A DNA stretch of 8,505 bases, taken from positions 1 to 8,505 of the forward strand of contig SKOL01000162.1 in NCBI GenBank assembly GCA_007120055.1, read 5' to 3'. The position numbers and the translations under genes were made by a program. The stretch's first letter is position 1, and each line of letters begins with the position of its first letter. This document shows, piece after piece, positions 1 to 5,013 of this stretch. The DNA is from Anaerobacillus sp. (GTDB lineage Bacteria; Bacillota; Bacilli; Bacillales_H; Anaerobacillaceae). Below the pieces are notes generated by a model, which worked only from the letters and a program-made list of their open reading frames with translations, ran no database searches and had not been told where the DNA came from.

Positions 1-188
1 GTATCGACGACATCGATGAAGCAAGACAACCATTGTATACAACCAAACCAGAGTTAGAAAGATCTGGCATGGGCTTTACAATTATGGAAAACTTTATGGA
101 TGAAATCAAAGTTGTTTCAAATCCGTTAGCTGGAACAACAGTTCATTTAACGAAGTTACTTTCAAAAAGTAAAGCTTTATGCAATTAA
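1..188 (+). CDS. spoIIAB: SpoIIAB, anti-sigma-F factor and serine kinase (C-terminal part only)
   Basis: The reading frame enters the window at base 3 and runs 61 codons to TAA at 186-188; the 5' part lies outside. SpoIIAB is a GHKL-type ATPase that binds SigF and keeps it inactive, and it phosphorylates the anti-anti-sigma factor SpoIIAA. The visible part has the C-terminal block of that family: [17 protein letters not shown] followed by TIMENFMD, whose glycine-containing stretch belongs to the ATP-lid/nucleotide-binding region, and it ends KSKALCN as I recall for the B. subtilis protein. The stop codon overlaps the ribosome binding site of sigF (AAGGGG, 187-192), as expected for the spoIIAA-spoIIAB-sigF operon. 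Identification is firm from motif and synteny; the catalytic N-terminal half cannot be seen. Confidence 0.95.
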   Translation, partial: IDDIDEARQPLYTTKPELERSGMGFTIMENFMDEIKVVSNPLAGTTVHLTKLLSKSKALCN

Positions 189-200
189 GGGGTTCTGCTT

Positions 201-959
201 ATGGATGTGGAGGTAAAAAACGAAAAAAAAGAAACGTACTTAACAGATGAAGAGGTAAAAGCTTTAATCGCTAAAAGCCAAACTGGCGATCAAGACGCAA
301 GAGATATTATTGTAAATCGTAATACAAGATTAGTTTGGTCAGTAGTACAGCGCTTTTTGAATCGTGGGTATGACCCGGAAGACTTGTTTCAAATTGGTTG
401 TATCGGTTTAATTAAATCTGTCGATAAATTTGATTTGTCTTATGATGTAAAGTTTTCTACTTACGCAGTTCCGATGATTATCGGAGAAATTCAAAGGTTT
501 TTAAGAGATGATGGTACAGTAAAAGTAAGTCGATCATTAAAAGAAACTGCGAATAAAATTAGAAAAATGAAAGATGAACTGTCGAAAACGTTAGGTCGTG
601 TACCAACTGTAGCTGAGATTGCGGAAAAGCTAGACATAACTCCTGAAGAAGTTGTCTTTGCTCAAGAAGCAAGTAGAAGCTTATCTTCTATTCATGAAAC
701 GGTATACGAAAACGACGGTGATCCAATCACTCTCTTAGATCAAATTGCGGATCAAACAGAAAATAAATGGTTTGATAAAATTGCTTTAAAAGAAGCAATT
801 CGCCATTTAAATGAGCGTGAACGATTAATCGTATACTTGAGATATTATAAAGACCAAACTCAGTCTGAAGTTGCTGAGCGGTTAGGAATTTCCCAAGTGC
901 AAGTTTCTAGGCTTGAAAAGAAAATACTAAAGCAAATAAAAGACCAAATGGCTGACTAG
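201..959 (+). CDS. sigF: RNA polymerase sigma-F factor, forespore-specific
   Basis: 252-residue sigma-70 family protein, first compartment-specific sigma factor of the forespore, held inactive by SpoIIAB. Region 2 spans about residues 35-107, with RLVWSVVQRFLNRGYDPEDL, QIGCIGLIKSVDKFD (core-binding and -10 recognition) and STYAVPMIIGEIQRFLRDDG. Region 3 spans about 110-170 (VKVSRSLKE, LGRVPTVAEIAEKLDI). Region 4 spans about 195-248 with the -35-binding helix-turn-helix QSEVAERLGISQVQVSRLEK. ATG at 201 is preceded by AAGGGG at 187-192, and the N-terminus MDVEVK matches the family. It is a few residues shorter than the B. subtilis protein (255 aa from memory). The difference lies at the extreme C-terminus, where the last codons (KDQMAD and stop) are part of a 32-bp repeat that recurs 190 bp downstream. 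That replacement lies beyond the helix-turn-helix, so function is probably intact. Confidence 0.98.
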   Translation: MDVEVKNEKKETYLTDEEVKALIAKSQTGDQDARDIIVNRNTRLVWSVVQRFLNRGYDPEDLFQIGCIGLIKSVDKFDLSYDVKFSTYAVPMIIGEIQRFLRDDGTVKVSRSLKETANKIRKMKDELSKTLGRVPTVAEIAEKLDITPEEVVFAQEASRSLSSIHETVYENDGDPITLLDQIADQTENKWFDKIALKEAIRHLNERERLIVYLRYYKDQTQSEVAERLGISQVQVSRLEKKILKQIKDQMAD

Positions 960-970
960 CCATTTGGTCT
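939..970 (+). repeat. 32-bp hairpin-forming direct repeat, copy 1 (overlaps sigF stop)
   Basis: This 32-bp segment is repeated exactly at 1129-1160, a shift of 190 bp. Internally it is an inverted repeat, AGACCAAATGGCT (941-953) and AGCCATTTGGTCT (958-970), a 13-bp stem with a GACT loop. The sigF stop codon TAG (957-959) lies at the loop and the start of the 3' arm, so the left arm is coding. Copy 1 is followed directly by the long palindrome at 970-1097 and has no T-tract, so it is a poor intrinsic terminator by itself. Confidence 0.9.
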
Positions 971-1097
971 CAGACTGCCCGCAAACGCTCGCATACGTCG
1001 TTGTTCACCCTTGAGTCCATGCTCATTACCCTCTATGGTAACTCCGCTGTCCTCAAGGGTTCACGCCTCGTCTGACGAGCGTTTTCAAGCAGTCTGA
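970..1097. repeat. Long imperfect palindrome (about 128 bp), dispersed-repeat-like
   Basis: The outer arms TCAGACTGC (970-978) and GCAGTCTGA (1089-1097) are perfectly complementary. Further matched blocks are nested inside: AAACGCTCG on the left with CGAGCGTTT on the right (984-992, 1076-1084), ACCCTTGAG with CTCAAGGGT (about 1007-1015, 1052-1060), and an inner TTACC/GGTAA pair (1026-1030, 1037-1041). It encodes no credible protein. Its G+C content is higher than the surrounding AT-rich DNA. The layout is that of a non-coding palindromic repeat of the kind scattered between genes in Bacillaceae; I cannot name the family. It sits exactly between the two 32-bp repeats. Confidence 0.75.
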
Positions 1098-1122
1098 ATA
1101 GATTTCAAAAAATATTTTATTT

Positions 1123-1168
1123 AAACACAAAGACCAAATGGCTGACTAGCCATTTGGTCTTTGTGTTT
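1123..1168 (+). terminator. Candidate terminator of the spoIIA operon (contains 32-bp repeat copy 2)
   Basis: A perfect 21-bp inverted repeat: 1123-1143 (AAACACAAAGACC..., ending GGCT) pairs with 1148-1168 (AGCC..., ending TTTGTGTTT), with a GACT loop. The distal arm ends in a T-rich stretch, which suits an intrinsic terminator, though the tract is interrupted by G. Bases 1129-1160 are the second exact copy of the repeat found at the end of sigF. The structure is bidirectionally symmetrical, but no gene points toward it from the right. It should separate the spoIIA operon from the sigma-G-driven spoVA operon. Confidence 0.7.
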
Positions 1169-1211
1169 GTAAGCTTATCGATAGAGACAAGTCTTGTTTT
1201 TCTAATTAAAC

Positions 1212-1241
1212 GCATGAGATGGAGGTATTCCATCCATACTA
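1212..1241 (+). promoter_or_regulatory. Sigma-G promoter of the spoVA operon
   Basis: GCATG (1212-1216), an 18-bp spacer, then CATACTA (1235-1241). This fits the forespore sigma-G consensus GHATR-18-CATNHTA at every position. The spoVA operon is known in B. subtilis to be sigma-G dependent, so the context agrees. Transcription would begin near 1248-1250, giving a leader of about 195 nt before spoVAA that contains the repeat element at 1265-1428. The site lies directly after the candidate spoIIA terminator. Confidence 0.8.
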
Positions 1242-1264
1242 AAAAACAATCAGCAGTATACAAT

Positions 1265-1428
1265 CAAGGCGCTTACACTTTTCTATGTCTAGTTTCAGCG
1301 CCTAGCCCTTCGAGCGCTTCGATCCATCGAATGTTTATCTACTCGAAGAAGTCAATTCAAGAGGGGATAAACTCTCGCTGGCTCTCCAGCGCTTTTCAGG
1401 GCTTACCAAGGCGCTTACACTTTTCTAT
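1265..1428. repeat. Bacillaceae-type palindromic repeat element with 22-bp direct repeats, in the spoVA leader
   Basis: A 22-bp sequence beginning CAAGGCGCTTACAC occurs at 1265-1286 and again, identical, at 1407-1428, a shift of 142 bp. The segment between folds on itself: AGCGCCT (1297-1303) with AGGCGCT (1409-1415), AGCCC (1304-1308) with GGGCT (1399-1403), and AGCGCT (1313-1318) with AGCGCT (1388-1393), plus a small hairpin TTCGAT/ATCGAA (1318-1323, 1326-1331). The motifs GTCTAG...CAGCGCC and AAGGCGCTTACACTTTTC resemble a non-coding repeat I recall from many Bacillaceae intergenic regions. The first 22-mer may be the tail of a truncated neighbouring unit. It ends just before the spoVAA ribosome binding site. 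Confidence 0.7.
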
Positions 1429-1443
1429 AAAGGTGGGGGATAA

Positions 1444-2067
1444 ATGAAGGATGAGATTGTTTACATACGAATGCGCCATCGGGTACAAGCTGTTAATTCA
1501 CAAACGGTAAAAGTGGGTGATTTAGCTCAAATTGTCGCAAGTGATGACGTTCGTAAATTAGTAAATGTTATACCGATTCACCAAGTAATAAAAGAAGATA
1601 GAAAATTCATTGTTATAGATGTCATGAAGGTTATTAAAGCTATAAATGAAAAATATCCGAATATTGAAGTTCAAACAATGGGAGCAGCACAAACGATTAT
1701 TGAGGTTTATATAAAGAAAAAACCTTTAAGACCGCTCTTTTTTTTAATGATATGGGTCTTATTATTCATTGGAGCAGGCCTTGCGGTCATGAATTTCCAT
1801 GAAGATGTAAGCATGCAGGAAGTTCACCGAAAGCTTTATGAAATTATTACAGGTGAGGATGATCCGAAACCGCTATTATTACAAATACCGTATTCTATCG
1901 GTCTTGGGTTAGGGATGATTTTATTCTTTAATCATTTATTTAAAAAACGAATTAATGAAGAGCCGAGTCCTTTAGAAGTTGAAATGTTTAATTATCAACA
2001 GGCGCTAGATCACTATGTTTCTATCCACGAAAATGGTGAAAGTGAAACAAAAATCAATGATCATTAA
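1444..2067 (+). CDS. spoVAA: Stage V sporulation protein AA, SpoVA complex membrane subunit
   Basis: 207 residues, matching the usual SpoVAA length of about 206. SpoVAA is one of the less universal subunits of the SpoVA dipicolinic acid transport apparatus in the spore inner membrane; it is typical of Bacillaceae and absent from many Clostridia. Residues 1-95 form a soluble N-terminal domain (MKDEIVYIRMRHRVQ..., mixed strands and helices). Two hydrophobic segments follow, about 97-117 (FFLMIWVLLFIGAGLAVMNF) and 144-163 (LLQIPYSIGLGLGMILFF), then an acidic and polar tail. ATG at 1444 is preceded by AAGGTGGGG (1430-1438). It is the first gene of the operon, behind the sigma-G promoter at 1212-1241. 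Its 3' end overlaps the start of spoVAB by 11 bp, suggesting translational coupling. Confidence 0.95.
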   Translation: MKDEIVYIRMRHRVQAVNSQTVKVGDLAQIVASDDVRKLVNVIPIHQVIKEDRKFIVIDVMKVIKAINEKYPNIEVQTMGAAQTIIEVYIKKKPLRPLFFLMIWVLLFIGAGLAVMNFHEDVSMQEVHRKLYEIITGEDDPKPLLLQIPYSIGLGLGMILFFNHLFKKRINEEPSPLEVEMFNYQQALDHYVSIHENGESETKINDH

Positions 2068-2479
2068 TTATTTAGTTTCCATGCTTATCGGTTTAAGTGG
2101 TGGGTTAGCGGTTGGAGCTGGCTTTGTGGCCTTTTTAACGGTTTTAGGTGTAATTCCTCGATTAACTCAACTTACGAAGACGAAAAACTTTATTAGGTTT
2201 TATGAATGGGCAGTCGTTTTAGGTGCTATAACTGGGTCATGGTTAAGTTTATGGGAGCCGATTTTTCAGTTACCTAGCATAACAACAGCTTTTGTTGGTC
2301 TTTTTGCTGGTGTTTTTGTAGGTTTATTAGCAGCCGCATTAACAGAGGTGTTAAATGTTTTCCCGATACTAGCTAAACGTGTTGGTGTTGCAGATAAAAT
2401 TACTTATTTATTAATGGCGATTGTTTTTGGCAAAATTTTAGGATCTTTATTTCACTGGATCTACTTTGTAGATAGATAA
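2057..2479 (+). CDS. spoVAB: Stage V sporulation protein AB, SpoVA complex membrane subunit
   Basis: 140 residues from ATG 2057, close to the B. subtilis length of about 141. I prefer this start to the upstream in-frame ATGs at 2015 and 2033 because MIINYLVSMLIGLSGGLAVG aligns with the family N-terminus, while the extra 14 residues are only spoVAA read in another frame. The ribosome binding site is weak or long-spaced (GGTGAAAGTG, 2035-2044), consistent with coupling to spoVAA, whose stop lies at 2065-2067. The protein is almost entirely hydrophobic, with segments at about 5-33, 50-68, 76-97 and 115-137. The family motif GFVAFLTVLGVIPRLTQLTKT (about 22-42) is clear. It is thought to act with SpoVAA in the inner forespore membrane; its molecular role is unsettled. 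Confidence 0.93.
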   Translation: MIINYLVSMLIGLSGGLAVGAGFVAFLTVLGVIPRLTQLTKTKNFIRFYEWAVVLGAITGSWLSLWEPIFQLPSITTAFVGLFAGVFVGLLAAALTEVLNVFPILAKRVGVADKITYLLMAIVFGKILGSLFHWIYFVDR

Positions 2480-2491
2480 GAAGGGGTAACT

Positions 2492-2959
2492 ATGGATCAA
2501 GATCAATTGGAAAAAAATAAAAAAAAATATAAAAAAGCGATCGAACCATTCCAGCCTAAGCCCTCCTATTTTAAAAACTGCTTTAAAGCTTTTTTGATTG
2601 GGGGAGTGATTTGTGCATTTGGGCAAGGGATAGCGAATCTTTATATTTATTATTTTGACTTAACAGAAAAAACGGTAGCTAGTGCAATGCTAGGAACGTT
2701 AATTTTAATAGCATCTGTTTTAACGGCGGTAGGTATTTATGATCGAATAGGACAGTTTGCTGGTGCAGGGTCAATTGCCACGGTTACCGGGTTTGCAAAT
2801 GCCATTTCAAGTAGTGCTCTAGAACATAAAAGTGAAGGGGTTGTACTCGGAATTGCCGGAAATATGTTTAAAATTGCTGGTGCTGTCATTGTTTTCGGGG
2901 TTGTTTCTGCCTATATCGTAAGTATGATTCGTTTACTTGTACAAACGTTAATTTCATAA
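2492..2959 (+). CDS. spoVAC: Stage V sporulation protein AC, SpoVA channel subunit
   Basis: 155 residues, one of the three SpoVA proteins conserved in nearly all dipicolinate-accumulating spore formers. It is an inner-membrane channel subunit; the B. subtilis protein has been described as mechanosensitive and works with SpoVAEb. After a lysine-rich N-terminus (residues 1-29, with PFQPKPSY) come membrane segments at about 33-55, 64-82, a glycine-rich loop YDRIGQFAGAGS (83-94), and 116-150. The family motif is recognisable, but the usual Pro in GSxVPVTGFAN is replaced by Thr97 (GSIATVTGFAN). ATG 2492 has a strong site, AGAAGGGG (2479-2486), 12 bp after spoVAB. It is homologous to SpoVAEb encoded downstream (shared YDR...FAGAG block). 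Codons 7-15 are A-rich, including a run of nine A. Confidence 0.96.
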   Translation: MDQDQLEKNKKKYKKAIEPFQPKPSYFKNCFKAFLIGGVICAFGQGIANLYIYYFDLTEKTVASAMLGTLILIASVLTAVGIYDRIGQFAGAGSIATVTGFANAISSSALEHKSEGVVLGIAGNMFKIAGAVIVFGVVSAYIVSMIRLLVQTLIS

Positions 2960-2976
2960 ATAGTCGGAGGAAGTAA

Positions 2977-3990
2977 ATGCGTAGCCAAACGATGCAATTC
3001 AACAATGGAATATATGTTCAAAGTACAGCCAGTGTTGTTGGTCCTAAAGAAGCTGAGGGCCCACTAAAAGGTTGTTTCGACAAATCTTTTGATAATTTAT
3101 ATTGTGGTGAAGCTACATGGGAGTTAGCAGAGCGGAAGTTAATGTCAGAAGCAATAGAGTTATGTTTACAAAAGGCAAATAAAAAAAATGAAGAAATTGA
3201 CTTTTTTCTTGGCGGGGATTTGTTAAATCAAAATATTACTGCTAGTTATGTGGCAAGAGAAAAGGAAATTCCTTTTTTCGGATTGTTTAATGCATGCTCA
3301 ACTTCAATGGAAGCTTTGACATTGGCTTCAGTCTTATTGGACGGAGGCTTTGCTGAGCATGTCGTTACAGCTGTGAGTAGTCACTTTGCAACTGCTGAAC
3401 GGCAATTTCGGTATCCTACAGAATTTGGTGGACAAAAACCGAGTACAGCGATGTATACAGTAACTGGATCAGGCGCTGCATATGTGAGTAAAAAAAAATC
3501 CAAAATAAGAGTAGAATCTGCAACAGTTGGTAAAGTGGTGGATCTCGGTGTAACAAGCCCTTTTAATATGGGAGCTGCAATGGCTCCAGCGGCAGTACAG
3601 ACGATTAAAACTCACTTACAAGACTTAAGGAGAAAACCTGAAGACTATGATGCGATTGTAACGGGTGATTTATCTAGAGTAGGAACACCAATTTTAAAGA
3701 GCTTATTATTTGAAGAAGGAATTGATATTTATAATAACCATCATGATTGTGGAATTTTAATTTATAGCGCAGATCAAAAAGTTTTTTCAGGTGGTAGTGG
3801 TTGTGCCTGTTCAGCGGTAGTTACTTTCAGTCGTTTATTTGATGAATTAAAAAAAGGAGCGTTACGTCGAATATTTGTAGTGGCGACGGGAGCATTACTT
3901 AATCCATTAATGATTCAACAAAATGAATCAATCCCGTGTATAGCGCACGGTGTTTCATTTCAGTATGAAGATGATTACTCGAATCTTTAA
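2977..3990 (+). CDS. spoVAD: Stage V sporulation protein AD, dipicolinic acid-binding thiolase-fold protein
   Basis: 337 residues, as usual for SpoVAD (about 338). The protein has a thiolase/ketosynthase-like fold, binds dipicolinic acid directly and is essential for its uptake into the forespore; it is peripheral, without membrane helices. Family blocks are GPKEAEGPL (22-30), GGDLLNQNITASYVARE (79-95), NACSTSMEA (105-113, with the thiolase-position Cys107), SSHFATAERQFRYPTEFGGQ (134-153), TVTGSGA (161-167), DLGVTSPFNMGAAMAPAA (189-206), GDLSRVGTP (230-238), HHDCGILIY (255-263) and GSGCACSAVV (273-282). The start at 2977 has GGAGGAAG at 2966-2973; an in-frame ATG at 2992 lacks such a site. 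The gap to spoVAC is 17 bp. The C-terminal end (FQYEDDYSNL) is not conserved. A run of nine A lies at 3490-3498 inside the gene. Confidence 0.97.
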   Translation: MRSQTMQFNNGIYVQSTASVVGPKEAEGPLKGCFDKSFDNLYCGEATWELAERKLMSEAIELCLQKANKKNEEIDFFLGGDLLNQNITASYVAREKEIPFFGLFNACSTSMEALTLASVLLDGGFAEHVVTAVSSHFATAERQFRYPTEFGGQKPSTAMYTVTGSGAAYVSKKKSKIRVESATVGKVVDLGVTSPFNMGAAMAPAAVQTIKTHLQDLRRKPEDYDAIVTGDLSRVGTPILKSLLFEEGIDIYNNHHDCGILIYSADQKVFSGGSGCACSAVVTFSRLFDELKKGALRRIFVVATGALLNPLMIQQNESIPCIAHGVSFQYEDDYSNL

Positions 3991-4029
3991 TGAAAACTAG
4001 TTAATTTGGTAACTATAAAGGCAACTTAC

Positions 4030-4060
4030 GATTATCATGTTCTTACTACAATTCATCTTA
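4030..4060 (+). promoter_or_regulatory. Possible secondary sigma-G-like promoter in the spoVAD-spoVAEb gap
   Basis: The 101 bp between spoVAD and spoVAEb (3991-4091) hold no gene. CATCTTA (4054-4060) fits the sigma-G -10 pattern CATNHTA. The best upstream partner is GATTA at 4030-4034, one mismatch from GHATR and with a 19-bp spacer instead of 18. Transcription would begin about 25 bp before the spoVAEb start. A -10 match alone is expected by chance in AT-rich DNA, so this is weak. Confidence 0.2.
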
Positions 4061-4091
4061 GCGAAATGAAGACTTGAAAGGAGAGTGCGTA

Positions 4092-4442
4092 GTGGAGTAT
4101 ATAGTTGCATTTACAGTTGGTGGACTTATTTGTGTAGTAGGACAGATAATGTTAGATTTTTTCAAGTTTTCACCAGCACATGTGATGAGCTCCTTAGTTG
4201 TTATCGGCGCTCTTTTAGATGGTTTTCACCTTTATGATCGCCTTATTGACTTTGCAGGAGCAGGTGCGATCGTACCAATCACTAGCTTTGGTCACTCTTT
4301 AGTTCACGGTGCGATGATAGAAGCACAAAGATCTGGATTTTTAGGAATTGGGATGGGGATTTTTGAAGTTACTTCAGCAGGAATTTCCTCTGCGATTTTA
4401 TTTGGATTTTTAGTGGCCATATTTTTCAAACCGAAAGGGTGA
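4092..4442 (+). CDS. spoVAEb: Stage V sporulation protein AEb, SpoVA channel subunit
   Basis: 116 residues from GTG 4092, the length I recall for the B. subtilis protein. An in-frame TTG at 4074 would give 122 aa, but AAAGGAGAG (4077-4085) is placed correctly for the GTG and would lie inside the longer version. SpoVAEb is a core SpoVA membrane subunit conserved across spore formers, proposed to form the dipicolinate channel with SpoVAC. Hydrophobic segments are at about 3-21, 32-46, 56-75 and 84-111. The motifs are [11 protein letters not shown] (27-37), [20 protein letters not shown] (48-67, with Pro62) and [18 protein letters not shown] (89-106), ending FFKPKG. Unlike its neighbours it is separated from the preceding gene by 101 bp, though the 3' side is tight: the next start is 4 bp after its stop. 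Confidence 0.95.
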   Translation: MEYIVAFTVGGLICVVGQIMLDFFKFSPAHVMSSLVVIGALLDGFHLYDRLIDFAGAGAIVPITSFGHSLVHGAMIEAQRSGFLGIGMGIFEVTSAGISSAILFGFLVAIFFKPKG

Positions 4443-4446
4443 AACC

Positions 4447-5013
4447 ATGGAAAAGAAGAGGGTGATCTTAATAACAGATGGTGATGAATCAGCTAGAAAA
4501 GCAGTAGAACTTGTTGCAAAAGAAATTGGAGGACGGTGTATCACAAATTCGTGGGGGAATCCATCGAAATTATCAGGTGAACAATTAGTGCGCTTAATTA
4601 ATAAAACGCCTTATGATCCAGTGCTTGTTATGTTTGACGATTGTGGTTATACAGAAGAAGGTCCGGGTGAGGAGGCTTTACGTTATGTTGCTACTCATAG
4701 TGAGTTGAAAATTATTGGAGCAATTGCCGTAGCTTCGAAAACTCATGATAATGAATGGGCAAAAGTGGATGTCAGTATAGACCGAAATGGAAATTTAACC
4801 GAGTATGGTGTAGATAAATTTGGGTTGCCAGATATTGAGGTTGGAAGAATAAATGGTGATACAGTATATAACTTAAATGAATTAGGCATTCCTTTTATTG
4901 TTGGCATTGGGGATATTGGGAAAATGTCAGGGAAAGATGAAATTGATAAGGGGGCTCCAATTACGAAAAAAGCTGTTGAACTTATTTTAGAAAGGAGCGA
5001 GTACAGTGAGTAA
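4447..5013 (+). CDS. spoVAEa: Stage V sporulation protein AEa, soluble SpoVA component
   Basis: 188 residues, soluble, no membrane segment. SpoVAEa is a peripheral component of the SpoVA apparatus in Bacillaceae, proposed to associate with SpoVAD next to the SpoVAC/SpoVAEb channel; it is not required in all spore formers. It opens with a predicted beta-strand and acidic turn, [10 protein letters not shown] (6-15), then [20 protein letters not shown] (18-37), [20 protein letters not shown] (57-76), [12 protein letters not shown] (89-100) and [20 protein letters not shown] (149-168). The strand-DGD start is Toprim- or Rossmann-like, but that is inference. ATG 4447 has AAAGGGTG (4434-4441), which overlaps the spoVAEb stop. 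The 3' end overlaps the spoVAF start by 8 bp. It seems slightly shorter than the B. subtilis protein, about 203 aa from memory. Confidence 0.94.
   Translation: MEKKRVILITDGDESARKAVELVAKEIGGRCITNSWGNPSKLSGEQLVRLINKTPYDPVLVMFDDCGYTEEGPGEEALRYVATHSELKIIGAIAVASKTHDNEWAKVDVSIDRNGNLTEYGVDKFGLPDIEVGRINGDTVYNLNELGIPFIVGIGDIGKMSGKDEIDKGAPITKKAVELILERSEYSE

Noticed and set aside
1187..1201. ACAAG-T-CTTGT followed by five T, as an extra terminator
   Set aside because: The stem is only about four base pairs once a loop is allowed, too weak beside the 21-bp stem just upstream.
939..1428. CRISPR array
   Set aside because: Only two copies each of two different repeats, with spacings of 190 and 142 bp, self-complementary contents and no cas genes.
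1154..1447. 97-codon open frame between sigF and spoVAA
   Set aside because: It starts inside the terminator stem, crosses the sigma-G promoter and the repeat element, has no ribosome binding site and no recognisable protein motif.
2015..2056. Longer spoVAB start at ATG 2015
   Set aside because: The added residues are spoVAA sequence read in another frame and do not fit the family N-terminus; ATG 2057 gives the expected length.
4074..4091. TTG start for spoVAEb at 4074
   Set aside because: It would put the good ribosome binding site inside the gene; GTG 4092 is correctly spaced and gives the family length.
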